The notes below the pieces were generated by a model. The model was not told where the DNA came from, did not search any database, and was given only the letters and a program-made list of their open reading frames with translations. The translations under genes were made by a program, and so were the position numbers. This document shows, piece by piece, positions 51,930-62,167 of a DNA stretch of 64,000 nucleotides (its first letter is position 1; every line of letters starts with the position of its first letter). Source of the DNA: Qipengyuania marincola (GTDB lineage Bacteria; Pseudomonadota; Alphaproteobacteria; Sphingomonadales; Sphingomonadaceae); NCBI RefSeq assembly GCF_029688625.1, contig NZ_JARULC010000001.1, positions 744,001-808,000 of the forward strand, given 5' to 3'.

Positions 51930-53435
51930 ATGTTCGACAGTCTGTCCGACCGCCTCGGCAATGTTTTCGACCGCCTGAAGGGGCGCGGCGCGCTGAGCGA
52001 AGGCGATGTGCGCGAGGCGATGCGCGAGATCCGCATTGCTCTGCTCGAAGCCGACGTCGCGCTGCCGGTCGTGCGCCGCTTCATCGATGCCGTGACCGAG
52101 AAGGCGATCGGGTCGGACGTGCTGAAGTCGGTCACGCCCGGCCAGCAGGTCGTCAAGATCGTCGACGACGAACTTACCGCGATGCTCGGCGGCGGCGAGG
52201 ACGCCGATCCCAAGGACCGCGAACTCAATTTCAACGCCAAGCCCCCGGTCGTCATCATGATGGTCGGCCTGCAGGGCTCGGGCAAAACCACCACCACGGC
52301 CAAGCTCGGCAAGCTGATCCGCGAGAAGCACGGGAAGAAGGCGCTGATGGCGTCGCTCGACGTCAATCGCCCGGCCGCGCAGGAACAGCTCAAGGTGCTG
52401 GGCGAACAGGTCGATGTCGCGACCCTGCCGATCGTCGAAGGCCAGCAGCCGGTCGATATCGCCCGCCGCGCGATGGACAGCGCGAAACTGCAAAGCGCCG
52501 ACGTTCTGTTGCTCGACACCGCGGGTCGCCTGCATGTCGACGAAGCGCTGATGGCCGAAATGAAGGCCATCTCGCAGGTCAGCGCGCCGACCGAAGTGCT
52601 GCTGGTGGTCGACAGCCTGACCGGTCAGGACGCAGTCAATGTCGCGCAGAGCTTCACCGGCGAAGTGCCGCTGACCGGCGTGGTGCTCACCCGCATGGAC
52701 GGTGATGCGCGCGGCGGTGCGGCGCTCTCCATGCGCTATGTCACAGGCAAGCCGATCAAGTTTGCCGGGACGGGCGAGAAGCTGGACGCGATCGAGGCCT
52801 TCGATCCCAAGCGCGTCGCCGGCCGTATCCTCGGCATGGGCGACGTCGTGTCGCTGGTCGAAAGGGCCGCGGCCACGATCAAGCAGGATGAGGCCGAGGC
52901 GCTCGCCAAGAAGATGGCGAAGGGTCAGTTCGACCTCGAAGACCTGCGCATGCAATTGAAGCAGATGCAGCAAATGGGCGGCCTCGGCATGCTTGCGGGC
53001 ATGATGCCTGGCATGAAGAAAGCCAAGGCTGCGATGGCGGCGAGCGGCATGGACGACCGCGTCTTGCTCCACATGGATGCGATCATCGGCTCGATGACGC
53101 CCAAGGAGCGCAAGAACCCCGCGCTCTTGAACGCCAAGCGCAAGAAGCGCGTGGCGGCGGGTTCGGGCACTCAGGTGCAGGAGGTCAACAAGGTGCTGAA
53201 AATGCACCAGGAGATGTCCCGCGCGATGAAGCAGATCAAGAAGATGGGCGGCCTCAAGGGTCTCGGCGCGCTGTTCGGGGGCGGGGGAATGCCCGGCATG
53301 GGCGGTGCGCCCGGCGGCGCGGGGATGGGCGGCATGCCCGGCCTTGGCGGCCCCGGCACCGGCAGTGGCAAGGAACCCGGCGTCGATCCCTCGACACTCC
53401 CGCCGGAACTGCGCGACCTGTTGAACAAGAAATAG
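51930..53435 (+). CDS. ffh: Signal recognition particle protein Ffh
   Basis: This GTPase binds 4.5S RNA and delivers signal-sequence-bearing ribosomes to FtsY at the membrane. The 501-residue product has the N domain, the G domain with GLQGSGKTTTTAKL at about 113-126, DVNRPAAQEQL, DTAGRL and TRMDGDARGGAAL, and a Met-rich M domain. The last 60 residues are Gly/Met/Pro-rich, longer than in E. coli. A strong ribosome site precedes the ATG. It leads into rpsP 34 bases later. Confidence 0.97.
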   Translation: MFDSLSDRLGNVFDRLKGRGALSEGDVREAMREIRIALLEADVALPVVRRFIDAVTEKAIGSDVLKSVTPGQQVVKIVDDELTAMLGGGEDADPKDRELNFNAKPPVVIMMVGLQGSGKTTTTAKLGKLIREKHGKKALMASLDVNRPAAQEQLKVLGEQVDVATLPIVEGQQPVDIARRAMDSAKLQSADVLLLDTAGRLHVDEALMAEMKAISQVSAPTEVLLVVDSLTGQDAVNVAQSFTGEVPLTGVVLTRMDGDARGGAALSMRYVTGKPIKFAGTGEKLDAIEAFDPKRVAGRILGMGDVVSLVERAAATIKQDEAEALAKKMAKGQFDLEDLRMQLKQMQQMGGLGMLAGMMPGMKKAKAAMAASGMDDRVLLHMDAIIGSMTPKERKNPALLNAKRKKRVAAGSGTQVQEVNKVLKMHQEMSRAMKQIKKMGGLKGLGALFGGGGMPGMGGAPGGAGMGGMPGLGGPGTGSGKEPGVDPSTLPPELRDLLNKK

Positions 53436-53469
53436 ATTTCAGACGTTTACATTCGAAAGGTAATACCAA

Positions 53470-53976
53470 ATGTCAGTAGCAATCCGTCTTTCCCGTGGCG
53501 GCGCGAAAAAGCGCCCCTACTACCGCATCGTCGTTGCCGACTCGCGTGCTGCGCGTGACGGCAAGTATCTCGAGCAGATCGGCACCTACAACCCGATGCT
53601 GCCGAAGGATTCCGAAGAGCGCGTGAAGCTCAACGAGGACCGCGCTCGCCACTGGCTGAGCGTCGGCGCCAAGCCGTCGGACCGCGTGCACCGCTTCCTC
53701 GATGCCGCCGGCATCCTCGAGCGCGCGCCGAAGAACAATCCGAAGAAGGGCGAGCCGGGCGAAGCCGCCAAGGAACGCGCCGAGGAAAAGGCCGCGAAGG
53801 TCGCCGAAGCCGAAGAAGCGAAGAAGGCTGCTGAAGAAGAAGCCAAGGCCGCTGCTGAGGCTCCCGCTGAAGAAGCTCCGGCCGAAGAAGCCGCGACCGA
53901 AGAAGCACCCGCAGAAGAAGGCGCTGCTGCCGAAGCCGCGGAAACCGCAGACGAAGCGGAAGAGAAGGCCGAGTAA
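53470..53976 (+). CDS. rpsP: 30S ribosomal protein S16 with acidic extension
   Basis: The first 80 or so residues are a normal S16 ([53 protein letters not shown]). The remaining 85 are a Lys- then Ala/Glu-rich low-complexity extension. S16 is usually about 80-90 residues, so the length is doubled, as seen in some alphaproteobacteria. The extension may be disordered or form a helix on the ribosome surface. Followed by rimM after nine bases. Confidence 0.95.
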   Translation: MSVAIRLSRGGAKKRPYYRIVVADSRAARDGKYLEQIGTYNPMLPKDSEERVKLNEDRARHWLSVGAKPSDRVHRFLDAAGILERAPKNNPKKGEPGEAAKERAEEKAAKVAEAEEAKKAAEEEAKAAAEAPAEEAPAEEAATEEAPAEEGAAAEAAETADEAEEKAE

Positions 53977-53985
53977 GCCTCTTCG

Positions 53986-54471
53986 ATGCAGGACAAGCCC
54001 GTCACTCTCGCCGCCGTCACTGGCGCGCACGGCGTGACGGGCGAGGTCCGCCTGAAGCTGTTCGGCGAGGGGCTGGAAGGCCTGAAACCGCACAAGAGCT
54101 TCAATGGGGGTGCGTTGACCCTCGCGAAAATACGCAGCGACAACAAGGGCGGTGCCATCGCACGCTTTGCCGAAGTCACGGATCGGACCGCGGCGGAGCA
54201 GCTGCGCGGCACTGCCCTTTGCGTATCCCGCGATGACCTGCCGCCGCTGGAGGCAGGCGAATTCTACCATTCGGACCTGCTCGATCTTGCGGTTGTCAGC
54301 GACAAGGGCGAGCCCCTTGGTCGGGTCTGCGCGGTCGAGAATTTCGGCGCGAGCGATATCGTCGAGATCGAAAAGCCCGACGGAAAGACATTTATGGTTC
54401 CGCTGACCGAGCAAGCCGTACCGGGCTGGGACGGCGAAACGCTGACGGTCAACGCCGACTTTGTCGATTAG
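53986..54471 (+). CDS. rimM: Ribosome maturation factor RimM
   Basis: RimM helps assemble the 30S head around S19. The 161-residue product has the N-terminal barrel ([22 protein letters not shown]), [19 protein letters not shown] and the PRC-like C-domain with VPLTEQAVP. Normally trmD follows; here the stop overlaps the convergent TrxR-like gene by four bases and trmD is 2.3 kb away. Confidence 0.93.
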   Translation: MQDKPVTLAAVTGAHGVTGEVRLKLFGEGLEGLKPHKSFNGGALTLAKIRSDNKGGAIARFAEVTDRTAAEQLRGTALCVSRDDLPPLEAGEFYHSDLLDLAVVSDKGEPLGRVCAVENFGASDIVEIEKPDGKTFMVPLTEQAVPGWDGETLTVNADFVD

Positions 54472-55382
54472 CGCCGAAGGGGGCGTTGCTCGGCGAGATG
54501 GTTGCGGATCGTCGTTGCGGCGACGCCGGCCTGACCCATCGCGTGGCTGATCTGGTCGAGGCCGAGCACGACATCGCCCGCGGCAAACAGCCCCGGCACG
54601 CTCGTTTCCATGTGATCATCGACGATGATGCAGTCGCCGTCGCTCACTTGTGCTCCGCACGCTTGTGCCAGGCCAGAGCGCACGACCGAACCGAGTGCCG
54701 GATAGACGGAGTCAAACTCCATCGATCCCTCGGCGGTTTCGACTGACAACCTGTCGCCGGTGATGGCGAACGCACCGCACGGGCCCACCCGACGCGCGAT
54801 GCCTGCTTCGTCCAGCGCAGCCGAGCATTCGTCCGAGAGATCGTGATCGCCGTTCGGCGAGATCAGCGTCAGGTCGGCTGTGTAGCCGCGCAGGAACAGC
54901 GCCTCTGCCGTGCCATGATCGCCGGTGCCGATGACGCCGACGCGCTTGTCCGTGACCTCGTATCCGTCGCAGACCGGGCAATAGCGGATGAGACCGCGCG
55001 AGAGTGCTTCATCGTGCAATTGGTCGTCCATCCCGTCCGGTCGGTTGTTGACGACGCCCGTAGCAAGCAGGACGGTTCGAGCGCGATACGTCTCATCATC
55101 GCAGGTGACGATGAACAGATCGCCTTGCTTCGCCAGGTCGGTGACGCGCTTCGGTTCGCGCAGCGCGCCGTATTTCGCCGCCTGCTCGCGCATCCGGTCG
55201 AGCAAATCCTCGCCGTGGATGCCGTCGGGAAAGCCGGCGTGATTGTGGCTCGTCGGGATCCAACTCGCGCGGCTGGTGCCGCAATCGAACATGCGGATCG
55301 AAAGATGATAGCGCGCGAGGTAGATCGCGGCAGTCAGCCCGGCCGGGCCAGCGCCCACGATTATGCAGTCGTCCACATCCAT
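54468..55382 (-). CDS. Thioredoxin-reductase-like FAD/NAD(P) oxidoreductase
   Basis: The 304-residue flavoprotein has FAD motif [15 protein letters not shown] at 10-24, a redox-type CPVC at 135-138 and NAD(P)-binding [33 protein letters not shown] at the C-terminus resembles thioredoxin reductase. The CxxC is in the expected place, so disulfide reduction is plausible. The HAGFPDG segment and small size separate it from the housekeeping TrxB, so the partner is uncertain. It lies on the minus strand between rimM and trmD, divergent from the nitrilase gene. Confidence 0.83.
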   Translation of the reverse strand: MDVDDCIIVGAGPAGLTAAIYLARYHLSIRMFDCGTSRASWIPTSHNHAGFPDGIHGEDLLDRMREQAAKYGALREPKRVTDLAKQGDLFIVTCDDETYRARTVLLATGVVNNRPDGMDDQLHDEALSRGLIRYCPVCDGYEVTDKRVGVIGTGDHGTAEALFLRGYTADLTLISPNGDHDLSDECSAALDEAGIARRVGPCGAFAITGDRLSVETAEGSMEFDSVYPALGSVVRSGLAQACGAQVSDGDCIIVDDHMETSVPGLFAAGDVVLGLDQISHAMGQAGVAATTIRNHLAEQRPLRR

Positions 55383-55436
55383 GCAGGCGCAACGCGCGGG
55401 ATGGCAATGCGGTGCCCGTGGCGCTAGCAGGCTGTC

Positions 55437-56429
55437 ATGACCCCGCTGAAAGTCGCTATCGTCCAGGCCGCACCGATCCCGCTGGCCATCCCGGATGGCA
55501 TCGAGCAGGCGGTGCAGTTGGCGCGCGAAGCGGTGGAGGGCGGCGCACAGCTGGTCGCCTTCGGCGAGACCTTCCTCGGCGGCTATCCGCTGTGGCTAGA
55601 CGAAGCGCCCGGTGCGGCCTTGTGGGATCACCCGGGCACCAAGGCGCTGCACCGCATCCTGCTCGAACAGGCCATCGTGCAGAACGACGAGCGGCTGCTG
55701 CCCTTGCAGGAACTGTGCGATGCGACCGGCGCGGTGATCAGCATCGGCGCGCATGAGCGGGTGCGGCGCAGCCTCTACAACAACCAGATGACCTTCCGGC
55801 CCGGCCTGCCGGTGCTCGACCACCGCAAGCTGGTGCCGACACATGGCGAGCGGCTGGTCTGGATGCGCGGCGACGGCTCGACGCTCGGCGTGCATCAGGC
55901 GGAGTGGGGCAGCGTCGGCAGCCTGATCTGCTGGGAGCACTGGATGCCGCTCGCCCGCGCGGCGATGCACAACCTCGGTGAGAGTGTGCACGTCGCCTGC
56001 TGGCCCACAGTGCGCGAAGAATACGCACTCGCCTCGCGGCACTATGCGATGGAGGGCCGCTGCTTCGTGCTGGCAGCAGGGCTGGTGCAGGCGAAGAACG
56101 ATCTGTTCGACGGGCTGGAGCGGGTTGCCCTCGCTCAAGCAGCCGGAGGCGGTAGCGGACAAGTAATCGATGCTGCGGCGAAGGAGTTACTCGAGGCAAT
56201 CGAGGGCGAGGCGCTCAACCGCGGTGGCTCAATGATCATCGCACCCGATGCGCGGATCATCGCGCAGGCGGGCGAGGGCGAGGAGACGCTGTTCGCAGAG
56301 CTTGATTTGTCCGAGGTCGAAGAAGGCTTGTCGTCGCTTGATACGGACGGTCACTACTCACGGCCTGATGTGTTCGAGCTGCGCATCGACAGAGGCGCCA
56401 AACCGGGAGTGGACTGGACGAATGATTGA
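55437..56429 (+). CDS. Nitrilase / carbon-nitrogen hydrolase
   Basis: The 330-residue enzyme has the catalytic triad Glu44 ([10 protein letters not shown]), Lys131 ([11 protein letters not shown]) and Cys165 ([12 protein letters not shown]). CWEHWMP is the signature of true nitrilases rather than amidases, so it probably converts nitriles to acids and ammonia. No nitrile pathway is visible nearby. ATG at 55437. The next gene starts eight bases before its stop. Confidence 0.87.
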   Translation: MTPLKVAIVQAAPIPLAIPDGIEQAVQLAREAVEGGAQLVAFGETFLGGYPLWLDEAPGAALWDHPGTKALHRILLEQAIVQNDERLLPLQELCDATGAVISIGAHERVRRSLYNNQMTFRPGLPVLDHRKLVPTHGERLVWMRGDGSTLGVHQAEWGSVGSLICWEHWMPLARAAMHNLGESVHVACWPTVREEYALASRHYAMEGRCFVLAAGLVQAKNDLFDGLERVALAQAAGGGSGQVIDAAAKELLEAIEGEALNRGGSMIIAPDARIIAQAGEGEETLFAELDLSEVEEGLSSLDTDGHYSRPDVFELRIDRGAKPGVDWTND

Positions 56430-56712
56430 CGATCCCTTTGTAATCACCGCTGCTTATGCCGCCGGAGCCGCCGCGCTCAGCTTCGGGATCGCGAAACTCT
56501 CGCCCGGTATCAAACGCAAGTGGCGTCACCTTTTTTCGGGTGTAGCGCCGCTCGGCGGCGTTTACGCCGGGATCATCGTGCGCGACGACGTCGTGGTGCT
56601 CGATGGTGGCGACCTGATGTTTTCGGGCGTGCTTGTCGCAGCCGGAATTGCCGCCTCGCTTGCCGCGACTGGTCGCCTGAACTCTGCGGAACGCTCCCTT
56701 CTAGCGCGCTGA
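56422..56712 (+). CDS. Small membrane protein of unknown function
   Basis: The 96-residue product has two to three hydrophobic stretches (about 7-22, 41-54 and 66-82), the first followed by a basic segment IKRKWRH. The ATG at 56422 overlaps the nitrilase end by eight bases, indicating cotranslation with it. The open frame to 56248 is a shadow within the nitrilase gene. No family recognised. Confidence 0.65.
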   Translation: MIDDPFVITAAYAAGAAALSFGIAKLSPGIKRKWRHLFSGVAPLGGVYAGIIVRDDVVVLDGGDLMFSGVLVAAGIAASLAATGRLNSAERSLLAR

Positions 56713-56749
56713 ACTGCGCCGATGCTTGCCAAGGCGCGAGGCGTCCCGC

Positions 56750-57487
56750 ATGGCGCGCCCGATGACCTTCGCCGCCACTATCCTCACTCTCTATCCCGAG
56801 ATGTTCCCCGGGCCGCTGGGGGTGTCGCTTGCGGGCAGGGCACTGGAGCGGGGGAACTGGTCGTGCGAGACCGTCCAGATCCGCGATTTTGCGACTGACA
56901 AACACCGTACTGTGGACGATACCCCGGCAGGTGGCGGAGCGGGGATGGTGCTCAAGGCAGACGTGCTAGGACCGGCGATCGAGAATGTCGGCTTTGATCG
57001 CCCGATCCTCGCCATGACCCCGCGCGGGAAGCCGATCACGCAGAAGCGCATTCGCGAGATCGCGGCGGGCTCCGGCGTCGCCATCATCTGCGGCCGTTTC
57101 GAGGGCTTCGACGAGCGCCTGTTCGATCATTATCCGCAGATAGAGCAAGTCAGCCTCGCCGATATCGTCCTTTCGGGCGGAGAGCCCGCCGCGCTGGCGA
57201 TTCTCGACGCTTGCATTCGCCTGCTTCCCGGAGTAATGGGCGCGCCCACAAGCGGGCATGAGGAATCGTTCGAGGACGGTCTCCTGGAATACCCGCAATA
57301 TACCCGACCTCAAGAATGGGAAGGGCGCACGATCCCTGAAGTGCTGCGATCGGGGGATCATGCGAAAATCGCTGCATGGCGCAAGGCCAGGAGCGAGGAC
57401 GATACACGGTTACGCAGGCCGGACCTTTGGGAGCGTTACAGTGACGCTCGGGACCGACCTGCCTCTGGCGCGCGGCTAAAGAAGTAG
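56750..57487 (+). CDS. trmD: tRNA (guanine(37)-N1)-methyltransferase
   Basis: It methylates G37 of tRNAs that read CNN codons, preventing frameshifts. The 245-residue SPOUT enzyme has [25 protein letters not shown], the knot motif [12 protein letters not shown] and [19 protein letters not shown] at 56726 or an ATG at 56762 are alternative starts; the ATG at 56750 has a modest ribosome site. rplS follows 12 bases later, the usual pair, while rimM is displaced upstream. Confidence 0.95.
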   Translation: MARPMTFAATILTLYPEMFPGPLGVSLAGRALERGNWSCETVQIRDFATDKHRTVDDTPAGGGAGMVLKADVLGPAIENVGFDRPILAMTPRGKPITQKRIREIAAGSGVAIICGRFEGFDERLFDHYPQIEQVSLADIVLSGGEPAALAILDACIRLLPGVMGAPTSGHEESFEDGLLEYPQYTRPQEWEGRTIPEVLRSGDHAKIAAWRKARSEDDTRLRRPDLWERYSDARDRPASGARLKK

Positions 57488-57499
57488 GAAATACAGGCC

Positions 57500-57868
57500 A
57501 TGAACCTGATCCAGCAGCTCGAAGCCGAAGCGATCGAAAACCTCGGCAAGGACATTCCCGAATTCCGCGCAGGCGATACCGTCCGCGTCGGCGTGAAGGT
57601 CGTCGAAGGCACCCGCGAGCGTGTCCAGAATTTCGAAGGCGTCGTCATTGCCCGCTCCAACCGTGGCATGGGCAGCAACTTCACCGTCCGCAAGATGAGC
57701 TTCGGCGAAGGCGTGGAACGCGTGTTCCCGCTTTACAGCCCGATCGTCGACAGCATCACCGTGGTGCGTCGCGGCATCGTGCGTCGCGCGAAGCTCTACT
57801 ATCTGCGTGGCCGCACCGGTAAGCGCGCGCGTATCGCCGAGCGTCGCGAGAACGCGCCGAAGGCGTAA
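57500..57868 (+). CDS. rplS: 50S ribosomal protein L19
   Basis: L19 sits at the subunit interface. The 122-residue product has [36 protein letters not shown], the classic L19 sequence, and [12 protein letters not shown] near the end. It ends the ffh-rpsP-rimM-trmD-rplS block, and a strong terminator follows. Confidence 0.97.
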   Translation: MNLIQQLEAEAIENLGKDIPEFRAGDTVRVGVKVVEGTRERVQNFEGVVIARSNRGMGSNFTVRKMSFGEGVERVFPLYSPIVDSITVVRRGIVRRAKLYYLRGRTGKRARIAERRENAPKA

Positions 57869-57899
57869 GCGCCTCACCGCGAACAGCGAAACAAATAAA

Positions 57900-57931
57900 G
57901 GGCGGCTCCCGGAGACGGGGGCCGCCCTTTT
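57900..57931 (+). terminator. Rho-independent terminator after rplS
   Basis: GGGCGGCTCCC pairs with GGGGGCCGCCC around GGAGAC, followed by TTTT. It lies 31 bases after the rplS stop. Confidence 0.88.
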
Positions 57932-58165
57932 GCGTGGGGATCGTAAGAGGAGACCGGACCTGGCCTCCCTTCGATGTTGCCGCCGCGGAGCCAGTGAGCC
58001 GGAAATTCGGCCCCGCGACGTCCATGCCTGTCTGCGCTGCCACGCCTTAACGGGATTTAAGGAAGCGCGCTTAAGGCGAAATTAGGCATGGTTTGCAGGC
58101 GCATGGGGCTTGCGCCGATCTGCCGCGCTCGCCATCACCGGCGCCGGACTGCCGGGAGAGATCGA

Positions 58166-60463
58166 TTGCGCCCCATTACCTATGCCGCCGCGCTGGCGCT
58201 GGGCACCTGCCTTGCCGCGCCGCTTGCCGCCCAGACTGCCCCATCGTCAGAGGAGACCGCGCCCGTGGAGCTCACCTTCAAACGCGTTTTCGCTTCGCCT
58301 TCGCTCGATGGCCCCGCGCCGCGCCAGGCGAAGCTATCGCCCGACGGCCGCTACCTCACCCTGCTGCGCAACCGCGAGGACGACCGCGAACGCTACGATC
58401 TGTGGGGCTATGATCGCGAAACCGGCGAATGGTCGATGCTGGTGGACAGCGAAGCGCTCGGCACCGGGCGCGAGCTTTCGGAAGACGAGAAAATGCAGCG
58501 CGAGCGCGCCCGCGTCGGCAATCTCAAGGGTATCATCAGCTACCAGTGGACCAGGGATGGCGAGGGCGTGCTCGTCCCCCTCGATGGCGATCTCTACCTG
58601 GCGCGCATCGGCGGCGAGGTGGTCCAGCTCACCGATACGGAGGAAAGCGAACTCAACCCCTCGCTCAGCGGCACCGGCGCCTATGTCAGCTTCGTGCGCG
58701 ACCGCCAGCTGTGGGTCGGTGAAGTCGGCGAGGAGGCCGCACCGATCACGCCGAAAGAGGGGGAGGCGATCCGCTGGGGCGAGGCGGAATTCGTCGCGCA
58801 GGAGGAAATGGGGCGGCTCACCGGATATTGGTGGAGCCCCGACGACAGCCGCATTGCGGTGCAGCGCTTCGACGAAAGCATGGTCGGCATCGTCACCCGC
58901 GCCGCGATCGGTGCGACCGGCACACAGGTATTCGACCAGCGCTATCCCGTAGCAGGCAGCGAGAATGCCGATGTCGAACTGTTCGTCATGGACCCCGATG
59001 GCGGAAACCGCGTCAGGGTGAACCTCTCCGATTTCCAGCATCCGGACGTCTACACCGATGGCGATCCGACCGATTTTTATCTGGCCAGAGTCGATTGGGC
59101 CCCGAACGGCAGCGCGCTCTACGTCCAGCGACAAAACCGCGAACAGACCCATATGGACCTTCTGCGGGTCGATCCTGCCACGGGCGCCGTGGCTCCGGTC
59201 TTCGCGGAGAAGGCTGCGGCTGACGATTACTGGATCAATCTGTCGGACAACTACAAGGTTCTCGACAATGGCGACCTGCTCTGGTGGTCCGAACGGGACG
59301 GTTACGGACACCTTTACCTCTATTCCGGCGATAGCTGGGCAAGCTCGCGGCAATTGACCCGCGGCCAGTTCGTGGTGACCAAGCTGGTCGGAGTCGACCA
59401 GTCGGCCCAGCGCCTGTTCTTTACGGCAACCAGTGAAGCCGACCCGCTCGAACAGCATGTCTATGCGCTCGGCTACGGGGATGACATCATCGGAACGCCC
59501 GAGCGGCTGACCGAGGACGGCTTCACCCATTCCGCCACGATGGACTCGCGCGGTCAGACGCTGCTGGTCACGCGGTCTAGCGACGACACGCCGCCACAGA
59601 TCTATCTTGCGGACCAAACGGGCGAGCGGCTGGCATGGGTCGAGGAAAATGCGCTGGACGCGGAGCATCCCTATGCGCCTTTCCTCGCCAGCCATCGCCC
59701 GACGCAATACGGCACTATTGCCGCCGAGGACGGCACGCCGCTTTATTGGGAAATGGTCACGCCCGAAATAGAGCCGGGCAAGCGCTATCCGGTCTATTTC
59801 TACCACTATGGTGGGCCAGGACCGCAGATCGTCAATCGCGGCTGGAATGGCGCGCTGCGGCAGGCGATCGTCGACAAGGGCTACATATGGTTCGCGCTCG
59901 ACAACCGCGGCTCTGCCAATCGGGGCGTCGCTTTCGAACAGCCGATTTATCGCGCGATGGGCGGCGTGGAGGTGCGTGACCAGAAAGCCGGGGCGGAGTA
60001 TCTCAAGACGCTCGATTTCGTCGATCCGGACAAGATCGCGATCGATGGCTGGTCCTATGGCGGGTACATGACACTGAAGCAGCTCCAGGCCGATCCCGGC
60101 CTCTACGCCGCGGGCATCAGCGGCGCTCCGGTGACCAGGTGGGAGCTGTACGACACGCACTACACCGAACGCTACATGGGCACACCGCAAGCCGATGGCG
60201 CCGCGTATGAGGCGGCCAGTGCGATCCCGAATGCGACCGCAATCAGCGATCCGCTGCTGATTATCCACGGCATGGCCGACGACAATGTGGTCTTTGAGAA
60301 TGCGACCGAGATCATCTCGAAGATGCAGGAAGCCAATGTGCCGTTTCAGATGATGCTTTATCCGGGCTACACCCATCGCGTCTCGGGCGAGCAGATCAGC
60401 CCGCATCGCTACAACACCGTATTCCGCTTTCTCGAGCATCACGGCGTGACGCCGCCAGAATAG
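58166..60463 (+). CDS. Exported S9 family prolyl peptidase (dipeptidyl peptidase IV-like)
   Basis: The 765-residue serine peptidase has a signal peptide (ITYAAALALGTCLAAPLAAQ). A beta-propeller at about 80-480 starts with KLSPDGRYLTLLRNRE, and an alpha/beta-hydrolase domain follows. The nucleophile is Ser630 in GWSYGGYM, with Asp in MADDNV and His in YTHRVSG. The propeller contains the EEMGRLTGYWWSPD segment of DPP IV-type enzymes. TTG at 58166 is chosen because GGGAGAG lies five bases upstream and the signal peptide starts there; the frame opens at 58088. It probably cleaves Xaa-Pro dipeptides in the periplasm. Confidence 0.87.
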   Translation: MRPITYAAALALGTCLAAPLAAQTAPSSEETAPVELTFKRVFASPSLDGPAPRQAKLSPDGRYLTLLRNREDDRERYDLWGYDRETGEWSMLVDSEALGTGRELSEDEKMQRERARVGNLKGIISYQWTRDGEGVLVPLDGDLYLARIGGEVVQLTDTEESELNPSLSGTGAYVSFVRDRQLWVGEVGEEAAPITPKEGEAIRWGEAEFVAQEEMGRLTGYWWSPDDSRIAVQRFDESMVGIVTRAAIGATGTQVFDQRYPVAGSENADVELFVMDPDGGNRVRVNLSDFQHPDVYTDGDPTDFYLARVDWAPNGSALYVQRQNREQTHMDLLRVDPATGAVAPVFAEKAAADDYWINLSDNYKVLDNGDLLWWSERDGYGHLYLYSGDSWASSRQLTRGQFVVTKLVGVDQSAQRLFFTATSEADPLEQHVYALGYGDDIIGTPERLTEDGFTHSATMDSRGQTLLVTRSSDDTPPQIYLADQTGERLAWVEENALDAEHPYAPFLASHRPTQYGTIAAEDGTPLYWEMVTPEIEPGKRYPVYFYHYGGPGPQIVNRGWNGALRQAIVDKGYIWFALDNRGSANRGVAFEQPIYRAMGGVEVRDQKAGAEYLKTLDFVDPDKIAIDGWSYGGYMTLKQLQADPGLYAAGISGAPVTRWELYDTHYTERYMGTPQADGAAYEAASAIPNATAISDPLLIIHGMADDNVVFENATEIISKMQEANVPFQMMLYPGYTHRVSGEQISPHRYNTVFRFLEHHGVTPPE

Positions 60464-60492
60464 CGGTTTACCCCGCGCAATCGAATGTGCGG

Positions 60493-60520
60493 TTGCGGGC
60501 GCGCGAGCAGTCGCTATCTC
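60493..60520 (+). promoter_or_regulatory. Candidate promoter of asd
   Basis: TTGCGG (60493-60498) and TATCTC (60515-60520) are 16 bases apart, ending 28 bases before the asd TTG start. Confidence 0.4.
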
Positions 60521-60548
60521 GGCGGCGAACAGTTTCTGGAGAAGTGAT

Positions 60549-61574
60549 TTGGGTTATCGTGTTGTCGTGGTTGGCGCGACCGGGAATGTCGGGCGCGAAG
60601 TGATGCAGGTGCTGGCTGAGCGCGAGTTTCCCATCGACGAGATCGCAGCCGTCGCCTCCAGCCGCTCGCAGGGCTCGGAGGTCGAATTCGGCGACACCGG
60701 CAAGATGCTCAAATGCAAGAATATCGAGCATTTCGACTGGTCGGGCTGGGACATTGCCCTTTTCGCGGCAGGGAGCGGCCCGGCGAAAGAGTATGCGCCC
60801 AAGGCGGCCGCTGCCGGCTGCGTAGTGATCGACAACAGCTCGCTCTACCGCATGGACCCCGACGTGCCGCTGATCGTGCCCGAGGTGAACCCCGACGCGA
60901 TCCACGATTATTCGAAGCGCAACATCATCGCCAATCCCAACTGCTCGACCGCGCAGCTGGTGGTGGCGCTTAAGCCGCTGCACGATGCAGCCACGATCAA
61001 GCGCGTCGTCGTGAGCACCTACCAATCGGTGTCCGGCGCGGGCAAGGCGGGCATGGACGAGCTGTTCGAGCAGAGCCGCAACATCTTCGTCGGCGATCCG
61101 GTGCAACCGGTGAAGTTCACCAAGCAGATCGCCTTCAACGTGATCCCGCATATCGACGTCTTCCTCGACGATGGCTCGACCAAGGAAGAATGGAAGATGG
61201 TGGTCGAGACAAAGAAGATCCTCGACCCGAAGATCAAGCTCACCGCAACCTGCGTGCGCGTGCCGGTGTTCGTCGGCCATTCCGAAGCCGTCAGCATCGA
61301 ATTCGAGAAGGAAATCTCGGCCGAGCAGGCGCAGGACATCCTGCGCGAGGCACCGGGTTGCATGCTCGTCGACAAGCGCGAGGACGAGGGATACATCACC
61401 CCTGTCGAGGCGGCGGGCGACAGTGCGACCTACATCAGCCGCGTGCGCGAGGATCCGACGGTGGAGAACGGCCTCAACCTGTGGTGCGTGTCCGACAATT
61501 TGCGCAAGGGCGCGGCGCTGAACGCGGTCCAGATCGCGGAACTGCTCGGGCGCGAGTGCCTTAAGAAGGGATGA
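60549..61574 (+). CDS. asd: Aspartate-semialdehyde dehydrogenase
   Basis: It reduces aspartyl phosphate to the semialdehyde, feeding lysine, threonine, methionine and diaminopimelate. The 341-residue product has VVVVGATGNVGREVMQVL at the N-terminus, DNSS, the catalytic Cys132 in NPNCSTAQ, STYQSVSGAGKAGMDEL and RVPVFVGHSEAV. Start is TTG with GGAGAAG eight bases upstream. The stop overlaps the following lipoprotein start by four bases. Confidence 0.95.
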   Translation: MGYRVVVVGATGNVGREVMQVLAEREFPIDEIAAVASSRSQGSEVEFGDTGKMLKCKNIEHFDWSGWDIALFAAGSGPAKEYAPKAAAAGCVVIDNSSLYRMDPDVPLIVPEVNPDAIHDYSKRNIIANPNCSTAQLVVALKPLHDAATIKRVVVSTYQSVSGAGKAGMDELFEQSRNIFVGDPVQPVKFTKQIAFNVIPHIDVFLDDGSTKEEWKMVVETKKILDPKIKLTATCVRVPVFVGHSEAVSIEFEKEISAEQAQDILREAPGCMLVDKREDEGYITPVEAAGDSATYISRVREDPTVENGLNLWCVSDNLRKGAALNAVQIAELLGRECLKKG

Positions 61575-62140
61575 TGCGAAGAGTTTTCCTGATCGCCTTG
61601 CCGTTATGGCTTGTCGCCTGCGGCAGTCCGGAGAGCGCTCCGGACGACCCCGTCGATGCGACGGCTCCGACTACCAATCCGCTGATCGAACGCTTCGATG
61701 ACGTGAAAATCGTCGTCAATGCGAACGGTCTCGGCGCTTACCAGCAGGAGCCGGTCGCATTTGGCGCCCCGCGCTCGCAGGTGGACACTGTGGCGGAGCG
61801 GGCCTTCGGCAGCATGGGCGAGCAGACGGCCAATGAGGAATGCGGCGCGGGGCCGATGGAATTCACGCAATACGGCCCGCTGCAGGTTGGCTATCTCGAT
61901 GGGAAATTCGCCGGCTGGTTTCTGCGTGAAGGGTACGGCGTGGTCACTTCGGATGGGATCAGACCCGGCGTTGCGACACTCGACACACTGAAGGGCGAGC
62001 GGCAGGTTCAGGAGCTCGACACCACGCTCGAAGGCGAATTCCAGTACACCACCGCCGATTACGGCACGATCACCGGATTTGCCGATGATGCGGGCAATAT
62101 CACTGCATTGCAGGCCGGGGTGAGCTGCTTCTTCCGCTAA
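61571..62140 (+). CDS. Lipoprotein of unknown function
   Basis: The 189-residue product has a short signal sequence with lipobox LVAC (Cys at about 17), then a Pro/Asp/Thr-rich linker. The globular part contains RFDDVKIVVNANGLGAYQQEPVAFGAPRSQVDTV and ends FFR. Two Cys in the mature domain (EECGAG, VSCFF) may pair. It is coupled to asd by an ATGA overlap but has no visible link to that pathway. No domain recognised. Confidence 0.72.
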   Translation: MMRRVFLIALPLWLVACGSPESAPDDPVDATAPTTNPLIERFDDVKIVVNANGLGAYQQEPVAFGAPRSQVDTVAERAFGSMGEQTANEECGAGPMEFTQYGPLQVGYLDGKFAGWFLREGYGVVTSDGIRPGVATLDTLKGERQVQELDTTLEGEFQYTTADYGTITGFADDAGNITALQAGVSCFFR

Positions 62141-62167
62141 TCCCGCGCGTCTGTATAACGCGCAGTC

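Noticed and set aside
58047..58060. Pair of TTAA sites resembling a CtrA box
   Set aside because: The spacing is six bases, not the seven required by the TTAA-N7-TTAA consensus.
58334..60442. Long minus-strand open frame of about 702 codons across the S9 peptidase
   Set aside because: It lies entirely opposite a peptidase with a complete catalytic triad, and its translation has no family-like motif.
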